A DNA stretch of 64,000 bases from the NCBI GenBank assembly GCA_036382855.1, contig DASVPO010000024.1, positions 186,001 through 250,000 of the forward strand. Direction: 5' to 3'. The position numbers and the translations under genes are program-made. This DNA comes from DASVTR01 sp036382855 (GTDB taxonomy: Bacteria; Acidobacteriota; Blastocatellia; Pyrinomonadales; Pyrinomonadaceae). A model generated the notes under the pieces. That model had not been told where the DNA came from. It was given only the letters and a program-made list of their open reading frames with translations, and made no database searches. This document shows, piece by piece, positions 53,552 to 60,954 of the stretch. Within the stretch, counting starts at the first letter, position 1. Each line of letters starts with the position of its first letter.

Positions 53552-53672
53552 TAACTTCTCCATCCCTTTCAAGAAAATTTGTTTTCATCAACCGACGCGA
53601 TCGAGAACTACTAAAAGAGCGCATCGCATCGAATATCATGTCATACAAAAAACTGCACGAACTGCCTGTGCT

Positions 53673-54086
53673 TCACGCTTGAACACGACAATCAGGGCAC
53701 AGGCCATGAAGCGTCAGGTGAACGGTTTCGGCCTTGAAGCCTGAGCGCCGCGCCGCCGCGCGCATCAGTTCGGTCGTCAAATCGAGGTCGAAATCAACGA
53801 GCTTGCCGCAGCGCGTGCACATCGCGTGGTCGTGCCGCCCTGTCTCACGGTCGTAGCGGCTCGCCGCGTTGCCGAAATGAATCTCGCGGATAAGCCCCGC
53901 ATCTTTCAGATAACGCAAAGAGTTGTAGACGGTCGCATAGCTGATGGTCGGTCTCAGCCGCCGCGCCGCCTCGAAAATCTCGCTCGCCGTCAGGTGGTTG
54001 TGGCTCTTACGGATCACCCGCAACACGGTCTCGCGCTGCGGTGTCAACGTCTCGCCGCCACCCTGCTCTCCATTGCTCTTAGCCAT
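53673..54086 (-). CDS. perR: Fur-family regulator, PerR-like
   Basis: 137 residues. TPQRETVLRVIRKSHNHLTASEIFEAAR and SYATVYNSLRYLKDAGLI form the winged-helix DNA-binding domain. The sensing part is SRYDRETGRHDHAMCTRCGKLVDF with an Asp at the position used by PerR and not the Glu of Fur, and a second CxxC (CPDC) for structural zinc. It likely represses peroxide genes and loses activity when H2O2 oxidises a histidine. A perfect palindrome at 54104-54120, 18 bases upstream of its own start, points to autoregulation. Confidence 0.88.
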   Translation of the reverse strand: MAKSNGEQGGGETLTPQRETVLRVIRKSHNHLTASEIFEAARRLRPTISYATVYNSLRYLKDAGLIREIHFGNAASRYDRETGRHDHAMCTRCGKLVDFDLDLTTELMRAAARRSGFKAETVHLTLHGLCPDCRVQA

Positions 54087-54103
54087 GATTGTTTTAAACT
54101 GGA

Positions 54104-54120
54104 TTTAGAATAATTCTAAA
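54104..54120. promoter_or_regulatory. PerR-like operator palindrome
   Basis: TTTAGAATAATTCTAAA is a perfect 8-1-8 palindrome and matches the TTATAATnATTATAA-type boxes of Gram-positive PerR in layout. It sits in the leader of the PerR-like gene. Confidence 0.82.
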
Positions 54121-54162
54121 CTGCGCCCTTGTCAAGAGGCGACCGCAAAGAAAATGCCGGCG

Positions 54163-55233
54163 CTATAGTTTCGGATGTTTCTCGACGAAGCGAACCAGCG
54201 CGTCCACGTAGGATGGAAACGGCGGGCAACTCAGGCCATACGGTTCCAAGAGTGCGCGTGAGCGCGCCGTGTCATACGTCTGGCTGAGAAAAAAGTAGGG
54301 GATGGCGGCGTGCGGGAGGCCCGTCAGTTTGGAAGAAAAAGGGAGGGCGAGCGATGTTCTGACAAGGGGGGCGGGAAGGCGCAGGCGCGAGGCGCGGCCT
54401 GCGAGCACGGCGGCGATTGTGTCGAAGAGTTCGCCGGAAGTGAGCGGTTGCGGGTCTGCCAGTTGGAGCGTCGAGCCGATGGCGCGCTCCTCTCTCACCA
54501 GATGAGCCATCGCTTCGACAACAAAGTCAACGGGGACCAGATTGAGACGCACCTGCCGGTTGCCGATGTTGATGAGCGAGAGCAGCCGCGGCTGTTTTCG
54601 CAGATAGTGAATCAGATAATAGATGCCGTCATACTTGGCCGTCTCGCCCGTGCGCGAATCGCCGCAGACGACAGACGGGCGATGAATCGTAACCGGCAGA
54701 CTCGCCTTCAGTTGTTCCACTTCGACTTCGGCCAGATACTTCGTCTCTTCATAGTAGTTGCGGAAGCCGGCCTCGTGTTTGAGTTCGGTTTCCAGAATCA
54801 GTCCCTTGCGGAGGCCGGCGACGTAGCAGGTCGAAACGTAGTGATAATGACGCAGGTGTGGAAGCGTTTGTGCGAAGGCGTTTGTGTGGCGCGTGCCTTC
54901 AAGGTTGACGCGCAGGGCCGGTGCTCGTTCGACCGCGAGGTCGTAGATGGCCGCGAGGTGAAAGAGGACAGTAGTTTCTGCTCGCGCCGTTGCCAAATTA
55001 TCCGGCTCAAGTCCTAAATTGGGCTGCGTGATGTCGCCCGGAAGAAGACGAAAATTGGCGGCGGGTTGATTCGTCTCCGCGCTGATACGCGCCGCGTCTT
55101 CGCGCGCACGCTCCATCAACGCCGGCTGCACGAGCAACAGGAAACGCGCTCCTTCCTGAGCAAGGCGCGCAACCAGCCGCCCGGCGATAAAGCCCGGAAA
55201 GCCCGTCAGAAAAATTGTCTCGTCAAGCGCCAT
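54163..55233 (-). CDS. NAD(P)-binding reductase of the thioester-reductase/fatty-acyl reductase type
   Basis: 356 residues. Rossmann start ETIFLTGFPGFIAGRLVARLA, a conserved ETTVLFHLAAIYDLAV, and the YxxxK site YYEETKYLAE. HRPSVVCGDSRTGETAKYDG is typical of the NAD-binding-4/male-sterility family. These reduce acyl-CoA or acyl carrier thioesters to aldehydes or alcohols. No carrier protein gene is nearby. The C-terminus lacks the extra domain of complete fatty-acyl-CoA reductases. It is transcribed alone. Confidence 0.85.
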   Translation of the reverse strand: MALDETIFLTGFPGFIAGRLVARLAQEGARFLLLVQPALMERAREDAARISAETNQPAANFRLLPGDITQPNLGLEPDNLATARAETTVLFHLAAIYDLAVERAPALRVNLEGTRHTNAFAQTLPHLRHYHYVSTCYVAGLRKGLILETELKHEAGFRNYYEETKYLAEVEVEQLKASLPVTIHRPSVVCGDSRTGETAKYDGIYYLIHYLRKQPRLLSLINIGNRQVRLNLVPVDFVVEAMAHLVREERAIGSTLQLADPQPLTSGELFDTIAAVLAGRASRLRLPAPLVRTSLALPFSSKLTGLPHAAIPYFFLSQTYDTARSRALLEPYGLSCPPFPSYVDALVRFVEKHPKL

Positions 55234-55327
55234 CTTTCACGTTAACTGCAAAAGCTGAAGACTCAGGTTATTGTAAGGCAGCGAGGTTCGTTCAGTCATT
55301 GCGAATAAAAATCTCTTCGTGCAGTCT

Positions 55328-55702
55328 CTAAAAAGCTTTTGCCAAAGTATATCCGGCCCACACCATCAGCAGCCCGACCGCGTTTGAGGCGACCATGTTC
55401 AGGAGCGCGAAAGCCAATTGACCATCGCGCAGCAGCGCAAAAGTTTGTAGCCCGTAGGATGAAAACGTAGTGAAGCCGCCAAGCAGGCCAACCAAGACGA
55501 CCGCGCGTAGCGTTTGATTGACGGGAAAACGCTCCTGCATTAGGTAGAAGAGCAGCCCGGCCAGAAAGCAGCCGACGATGTTGACCAACAGCGTTCCCAA
55601 CGGAAAGGTCTCGCCGTAACGGCGCGCGACCGCTTCCGCCAGCCAATAGCGCAAGAGCGTCCCGACCAGACCCGCAAGGCCGATAAGCAGGATTTTTAAC
55701 AT
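55328..55702 (-). CDS. crcB: Fluoride channel CrcB/Fluc
   Basis: 124 residues, four hydrophobic segments. The conserved ISGLAGLVGTLLRYWL-like opening, TLLVNIVGCFLAGLLF and VVLVGLLGGFTTFSSYG are CrcB signatures, with the Na+ site GxTTFSS region intact. It exports fluoride across the inner membrane as an inverted dimer. It follows pepA by only eight bases on the same strand. I saw no fluoride riboswitch in the pepA-crcB leader. Confidence 0.93.
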   Translation of the reverse strand: MLKILLIGLAGLVGTLLRYWLAEAVARRYGETFPLGTLLVNIVGCFLAGLLFYLMQERFPVNQTLRAVVLVGLLGGFTTFSSYGLQTFALLRDGQLAFALLNMVASNAVGLLMVWAGYTLAKAF

Positions 55703-55710
55703 CGAGCGAT

Positions 55711-57210
55711 TCAGGCTGCCTGCGTTTCATCGCAGGCGAGTTCGACGAGCGTGCCGACGCCTGCGCCGGACGCTCCGACGGGCGCATGTGGGTGCGCGTG
55801 GTCGTACCAAGCTGTGCCCGCAATATCCAAGTGCACCCAGGGCGTGTCGGCGGCAAACTTGCTGAGCAGGAGCGCCGCTGCCGTCGCGTCGGGCCGCCCG
55901 CCGTAGTTTTTGAAATCAGCGATGGGGCTCTCGATGCGTTTCTTGTAGTCGTCGCTGACGGGCATGCGCCACGTAGGCTCGCCCGCACGCTCGGAGGCTG
56001 CGAGCACGGTATTGGCCCAAGCGTCATCGTTGCTAAAGAGTCCTGTGCGATAATCACCGAGCGCAATGATGATTGAGCCTGTCAGCGTCGCAAGGTCAAC
56101 GATGTGTGTCGCGCCGAGTTGCTTTGCGTAAGCGAGGCCATCAACCAGCACGAGACGACCTTCGGCGTCAGTGTCAACGACTTCAATCGTGCGACCGTCT
56201 AAAGTCCTGACGATGTCGCCGGGCTTGATGGCGCTGCCCGAAGGCATGTTTTCGGCTGCGGGGACAACGCCGACGACACGCCTTCGCGGCTTGAGTTGCG
56301 CGATGGCCCTGAGCGCACCAAGCACGGCAGCGCCGCCAGCCATATCCGATTTCATCTCCCACATGTCCAGGCCATGCTTGAGCGAGATGCCGCCCGTGTC
56401 GAACGTGATGCCCTTGCCGACGAAGGCGTAGAGTTCATTTGACTCAGTCGCATCTTCCGGCTCGTAGCGGACGACAATCAGCGCGGGCGGCTCGTGCGAC
56501 CCTTGCCCGACGCCTAGAAGCGCACCCATTCCGCGTTCCTTTATTTCTCCGGCGCTCAACGATTCGACGCGCAAGCCAAACTCTTCTGCCATCTCTGCGG
56601 CGCGGCGCGCAAACTCGCGCGGCGGCAGATTAGCGCCGGGTTCGTCTGCCAACTCGCGCGCCCAGTTGGTTGATTCGGCGATAATGGCAGCGCGCTTGAT
56701 TGCTGCGCGCAGCCGGTCGTTCTGTTCGGAGACAACGAGCGTCAGGCTTTCCAGTTGAGCTTTATTCTCATCCTGATTCTGGTAGAAGTCGTTTTCGTAA
56801 AGGCCGAGCAGCGCGCCTCCGGCAGCGGAAAACGCAGCGGCCTCTTCGTCATCGGAAGAAGGCAGGATGAACTGAAGACGCCTGACATGCTTCTCTCGCG
56901 CCTGACGCACGGACATTCCGGCCGTCTGGCTGAGCGTGCGCGGCGTGAAATCACCGTGAGCGCCGACGCCTGCGAGCAGCAGACGGCGCGGACGGCCCTC
57001 TTCGTCAGCCGTATGCAACAGCATAGATGTTTCAGCTTCGCCTTTGAATTCATTGCTGCGTAATAGTTCACCGACGACGCTTGACAAATCTGCTGGCAGA
57101 CGTGAGACGCGCGGCTCATCCGTGAAGACGCAGGCGGCGATGCAGTCGCCCGCTTCCGTCGCGGGCACGTCGGTCGTCATCTCAATGCTCAGGGTGTTAC
57201 GAGTTTTCAT
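55711..57210 (-). CDS. pepA: Leucyl aminopeptidase (M17)
   Basis: 499 residues from ATG 57210; a longer frame to 57303 has no support. The M17 signature DTDAEGRLVLVDGLAYA gives metal ligands D and E, and KGITFDTGGISLKHG contributes the catalytic Lys and Asp region. MKSDMAGGAAVLGALRA is also family-typical. It removes N-terminal Leu and others from peptides in the cytoplasm. It shares the transcript with crcB, an unusual pairing with no clear functional link. The adjacent 5'-nucleotidase gene is divergent. Confidence 0.93.
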   Translation of the reverse strand: MKTRNTLSIEMTTDVPATEAGDCIAACVFTDEPRVSRLPADLSSVVGELLRSNEFKGEAETSMLLHTADEEGRPRRLLLAGVGAHGDFTPRTLSQTAGMSVRQAREKHVRRLQFILPSSDDEEAAAFSAAGGALLGLYENDFYQNQDENKAQLESLTLVVSEQNDRLRAAIKRAAIIAESTNWARELADEPGANLPPREFARRAAEMAEEFGLRVESLSAGEIKERGMGALLGVGQGSHEPPALIVVRYEPEDATESNELYAFVGKGITFDTGGISLKHGLDMWEMKSDMAGGAAVLGALRAIAQLKPRRRVVGVVPAAENMPSGSAIKPGDIVRTLDGRTIEVVDTDAEGRLVLVDGLAYAKQLGATHIVDLATLTGSIIIALGDYRTGLFSNDDAWANTVLAASERAGEPTWRMPVSDDYKKRIESPIADFKNYGGRPDATAAALLLSKFAADTPWVHLDIAGTAWYDHAHPHAPVGASGAGVGTLVELACDETQAA

Positions 57211-57392
57211 AAAATTGTTGCTGCGGGCCGGAGCTGTTAGCCGGTGCGCGGAATTGTCGCACGCTGCGAGGGGCGAGTATAATCCAAGCCTTCCGAGACT
57301 CACTAGCCGCCGCGCTCGGTGTGTGCAAAGCAGGATGAGAGGTTTGCTGCCCTGAGGTGCTCGTGGCCGAATTTCCCGTGGAGGATGAATTG

Positions 57393-58994
57393 ATGCCTTT
57401 TCTTCGTGTGCTTCCGCGTCGCTCGTCGCTCGCGATAGTGCTCCTGCTGCTTGCGGCCTTCAACGCCGCGGCACAGACAGCCACGGAGCGTACAGTTCAG
57501 TTGACGCTCTTGCAGGTTAACGATGTCTACCAGTTTTTGCCCGTTGATAGAGGCGCGAGCGGCGGCATGGCGCGGCTTTCCACGCTGCGCCGGAAGCTCG
57601 CCGCGCAATATGAGCACACGCTCTTTCTTCTGGGCGGCGATACCATCTCGCCCTCTGTCGAGTCGAACACCTACAAGGGGCGGCAGATGATAGACGCCTG
57701 GAACGCCATAGGGCTTGACTACTCTGTCTTCGGCAACCACGAGTTTGACTTTGGCCCGGATGTGCTGCGTGAGCGCATTAAGGAATCGCGCTTCGGCTGG
57801 CTCGGCGCTAACGTCATAGACAAGAAGACAGGCAAGCCTTTCGGAGACACGCCGCCCTTCGTCATACGCGAATTCGATACTATTAAAGTCGGCCTCTTCG
57901 GCCTCGTGCTGCCGGAAACGAAACAGACTTCGCGGCCCGGCCCCGACGTTGAATTCTTAGACGTGTGCGAGACGGCGCAACGCATCGTTCCCTTGATGCG
58001 TGCGCAGGGAGCGCAGATCATCATCGCGTTGACGCACCTGACGATGAAGGAGGACAAGGCCGTGGCGCGTTGTGCTCCGATTGATGTCATCATCGGCGGA
58101 CACGAGCATACGCTGCTCGAATCCCTTTCGGGCCGCACGCCCATCTTCAAGATGACTTCCGACGGACGACAGCTAGGCCGCATCACTCTCAACATCAAGG
58201 CGAACGGCGGCACGCTTGAAAGCATAGACTGGGAAGTGATCCCGGTGACGAGCGACATCGCTTCAGACCCTGCGTTCTCAGTCGTCACGGAACGTTATAA
58301 GGATTTGCTTGCGGAGTTGAGCGAGCGCGTCGGCCACACGGATGTCGAGCTGGACGCAGGCTCGGAAGCGAACCGCACGCGTGAGACAAACGTCGGCAAT
58401 TTCGTTGCAGACGCCTTTCGCACGGCAGTCGGTGCGGACGTGGCGCTTATTAACGGCGGCTCGATTCGCGCCGACATGATCATCAGTCCGGGCGAACTGA
58501 CGAAGCGTGATGTGCTCTCCATCCTGCCTTTCGCCAACCCGGTCGTGAAGATAGAAGTGACGGGCGCGCAACTTCGCGCGGCGCTCGAACACGGCGTCAG
58601 CCGCAGCGCCGAAGACACGGAGCCGGGTCGCTTCCCGCAGGTCTCAGGGATTCGTTTCACTTTCGATACCTCACGCCCCGCAGGGTCGCGCGTCACGGAA
58701 GTGACCGTTAAAGGCCAGCCCCTCGACGACAAGAAAACTTACACGCTCGCGACAAGCACGTTCCTTGCCGTTGACGCAGGCGACGGCTACGACATGTTTC
58801 GCGGCGCACGCTTTTTAGTTAAACCCGAAGCAGGGCCGAAAGCGCCGGACGTGCTGCGGAAAGCCATCGCCGGCGTCAAAACAATCGCGCCGCGTACGGA
58901 CGGAAGAATCAACAGAAAGCAGAACGCACGCGCCGTCCAGAAGGCTGCGAAAAATAGTAGGAGAGCGGTCGCGGAAGTATTTGCCGGTTTCTGA
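57393..58994 (+). CDS. Secreted 5'-nucleotidase / metallophosphatase
   Basis: 533 residues from ATG 57393 with GGAGG eight bases upstream. Signal peptide at about 8-27 (LAIVLLLLAAFNAAAQ). The metallophosphatase motifs are LQVNDVYQF (Tyr where most members have His), GGDTISPS, GNHEFDFG and GGHEHTLL. The C-terminal 5'-nucleotidase domain has INGGSIRADM. It should hydrolyse nucleotides in the periplasm for phosphate or nucleoside uptake. The C-terminus carries a basic tail. The NDVY variant is found in a known subgroup. Confidence 0.92.
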   Translation: MPFLRVLPRRSSLAIVLLLLAAFNAAAQTATERTVQLTLLQVNDVYQFLPVDRGASGGMARLSTLRRKLAAQYEHTLFLLGGDTISPSVESNTYKGRQMIDAWNAIGLDYSVFGNHEFDFGPDVLRERIKESRFGWLGANVIDKKTGKPFGDTPPFVIREFDTIKVGLFGLVLPETKQTSRPGPDVEFLDVCETAQRIVPLMRAQGAQIIIALTHLTMKEDKAVARCAPIDVIIGGHEHTLLESLSGRTPIFKMTSDGRQLGRITLNIKANGGTLESIDWEVIPVTSDIASDPAFSVVTERYKDLLAELSERVGHTDVELDAGSEANRTRETNVGNFVADAFRTAVGADVALINGGSIRADMIISPGELTKRDVLSILPFANPVVKIEVTGAQLRAALEHGVSRSAEDTEPGRFPQVSGIRFTFDTSRPAGSRVTEVTVKGQPLDDKKTYTLATSTFLAVDAGDGYDMFRGARFLVKPEAGPKAPDVLRKAIAGVKTIAPRTDGRINRKQNARAVQKAAKNSRRAVAEVFAGF

Positions 58995-59032
58995 CCTTTA
59001 AGCGTGAGCTTTCTGAGTTCCGTAGTTGAGTT

Positions 59033-59530
59033 ATGTTTCGCGACGATGTTTCGACGGGCCGGAGGCGTGAAGCGATTGAACTTTTCGAGCGCGCGTTCGA
59101 GGCCCAGCAGCAGAAGGATTACGAGGCGGCGATAGAGCTTTACCAGCGTTCCATCGCCACCTACCCGACTGCCGAAGCACACACTTTCCTCGGCTGGGTC
59201 TACAGCTTTCAGAATCGCTACGACGATGCCATTGACGAATGTCTCGAAGCCATTCGCGTTGACTCAACGCTCGGCAATCCTTACAACGACATCGGCAGCT
59301 ACCTCGTCGCCAAAGGCGACCTCTACAACTCGATTCGCTGGTTCAAGCTCGCGCTCATCGCCCCGCGCTATGAATCCTATGCCTTCCCACACATGAACCT
59401 TGGCCGCGTCTATGAACAGCGCGGCCGACTGCTCGAAGCCGCCAAACACTACGGCCTCGCTCTCGAACACGAGCCGCGCTACACACAGGCCGCCCTCGCC
59501 CTCCATCGCCTTCAGGCACGACTCAACTAA
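59033..59530 (+). CDS. TPR-repeat protein
   Basis: 165 residues. Four TPR-like helix pairs are visible, such as AFEAQQQKDYEAAIELYQRSIATYP, AHTFLGWVYSFQNRYDDAIDECLEAI, NPYNDIGSYLVAKGDLYNSIRWFKLAL and PHMNLGRVYEQRGRLLEAAKHYGLAL. No catalytic domain or signal peptide, so a cytoplasmic scaffold. It follows the 5'-nucleotidase by 38 bases, but no functional link is evident. A heptamer array follows. Confidence 0.88.
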   Translation: MFRDDVSTGRRREAIELFERAFEAQQQKDYEAAIELYQRSIATYPTAEAHTFLGWVYSFQNRYDDAIDECLEAIRVDSTLGNPYNDIGSYLVAKGDLYNSIRWFKLALIAPRYESYAFPHMNLGRVYEQRGRLLEAAKHYGLALEHEPRYTQAALALHRLQARLN

Positions 59531-59536
59531 ACGAGC

Positions 59537-59637
59537 AGTGATGAGTGATGAGTAATGAGTGATGAGTAAGAGAAAAACAATCAGCGCTCATTGTGCTTTA
59601 TTTTCAACTCATTACTCATTACTCATCACTCATCACT
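59537..59637. repeat. Inverted array of 7-bp repeats (ATGAGTR family), copy H
   Basis: Left arm (59537-59568) and reverse-complement right arm (59606-59637) of ATGAGTG/ATGAGTA heptamers with a 37-base loop. The right arm contains the stop codon and last codons (KEVMSDE) of the minus-strand thioesterase gene. Same unit as copies A and B. Confidence 0.92.
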
Positions 59638-60026
59638 TCTTTCACTTCCTTCGGGATTTTTATTTTCTGGCGGTGGCCGTCAACGGCGACGTAGACGACT
59701 TCGGCTTCGGTGACGCGTATGCGCTCGCTGGTAGTTCCACCGTGGCGCTCAGCTTCGACGATGACGCGGATGGTGATAGACGTTATGCCGATGCGGACTG
59801 TCTCGGCGTAGAAGCTAACGAGGTCTCCGACGAAGACGGGCTGGTGAAAGATGACTTCGCGCATCGCGACCGTGACGAAGCGTTCGAGCCGCGTGCGACG
59901 GTGCGCTTCGATAGCGCCAGCCATGTCAATGTAGCTGAGGATGATGCCGCCGAAAATCGTTCCCTGCGGATTGGTGTCGCGGGGCAGTAGTGTGATGCGA
60001 ATGGCCGGGTCGTTGTATTCGTTCAT
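59619..60026 (-). CDS. Acyl-CoA thioesterase (hotdog fold)
   Basis: 135 residues. RITLLPRDTNPQGTIFGGIILSYIDMAGAIEAHR is the hotdog signature (N...G.IFGG), and FVTVAMREVIFHQPVFVGDLVSFYAETV is the second part. It should hydrolyse acyl-CoA esters in the cytoplasm, in the YciA/BFIT style. The C-terminal residues come from the heptamer repeat, so this end may be recently changed. It follows the alpha/beta hydrolase gene by 11 bases on the same strand, so the pair is likely cotranscribed. Confidence 0.87.
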   Translation of the reverse strand: MNEYNDPAIRITLLPRDTNPQGTIFGGIILSYIDMAGAIEAHRRTRLERFVTVAMREVIFHQPVFVGDLVSFYAETVRIGITSITIRVIVEAERHGGTTSERIRVTEAEVVYVAVDGHRQKIKIPKEVKEVMSDE

Positions 60027-60037
60027 GGCTTGAGATG

Positions 60038-60676
60038 CTAGGGCGTGTTGTTTATCCAGTCTGTGATGGCGCGCTTCATGGCGTCGAGTCGTCCTTCGAA
60101 AAAATGGTCTGCGTTTTCGATGACTTGCAACCGGGCGTGTGCTTCCGCCGGAAGCTTTGCGACGAGGGCGCGCAGGTTATCGAGGCTGCCAAACTCGTCG
60201 CGGTCGCCGTGCACGAAGAGAATAGGCTTGCGGCAGTTTGTCAGAAAAGAGAAGTCGTATTTGTCAACGGGCGTGCCGATGCTAATCAGGCGATGGACGC
60301 GCGCATCATGGATGCCGACCTCAAGCCCGACGCGCGCGCCGAAGGAGAACCCGGTCAGCGTGATGCGCTCGTCAGGGAAATGCCCGGATAGATAATCGAG
60401 GCCCGCGCGTGCGTCTTCCGTTTCGCCGCGCCCTTCGTCGTGTGTGCCTGTGCTTTGCCCGACGCCGCGAAAGTTTATGCGCAACGTCGTGAGGCCCGCA
60501 TCATTGAGCGCGCTGGCTGCACGAAAGACAACCTTATTGTGCATCGTTCCGCCGCCGAGCGGGTGCGGGTGAAGCACGAGCGCCACGCCGCGAGCAGTCT
60601 CTTTGTGCGGCTGCTTCAAAATCGCTTCGAGACGACCGTGCGCCGTCGGGATAAAAAGATTTCCTGCCGGATACAT
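60038..60676 (-). CDS. Alpha/beta hydrolase
   Basis: 212 residues from ATG 60676; a longer frame to 60748 adds an unlikely N-terminal stretch. The nucleophile elbow is GFSFGARVG (GxSxG), HPHPLGGGTMHNKVV gives the oxyanion region, and IENADHFFEGR contains the catalytic His. A TLRINFRGVGQSTG strand is typical of the YqiA/dienelactone-like group. Substrate unknown. It precedes the thioesterase gene on the minus strand. Confidence 0.85.
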   Translation of the reverse strand: MYPAGNLFIPTAHGRLEAILKQPHKETARGVALVLHPHPLGGGTMHNKVVFRAASALNDAGLTTLRINFRGVGQSTGTHDEGRGETEDARAGLDYLSGHFPDERITLTGFSFGARVGLEVGIHDARVHRLISIGTPVDKYDFSFLTNCRKPILFVHGDRDEFGSLDNLRALVAKLPAEAHARLQVIENADHFFEGRLDAMKRAITDWINNTP

Positions 60677-60954
60677 CAAACTCAGGATACAGAATCCCGG
60701 AGGAAGACTCAAAAGCAGAATCCCACAGTAGGGAATAAGATGCAGCAAACGGATGCTTCCGATTTTCCGTTCTCACAAACTTTCTCTACTTACGGCTTAC
60801 GCCTTCCGCATACATTTCTGTCTCTTGTAATGCTGTAGGGTTTGGCGTAGTATGCAGGCCAATCTGGTTAGTGCTTTCGCCGGGCCACGCCCAGAACCCG
60901 CGTATGTGGCCCACGCTGTTTTTATCTTTTCGGCTGTCGCCACCCGCGTCCCCT

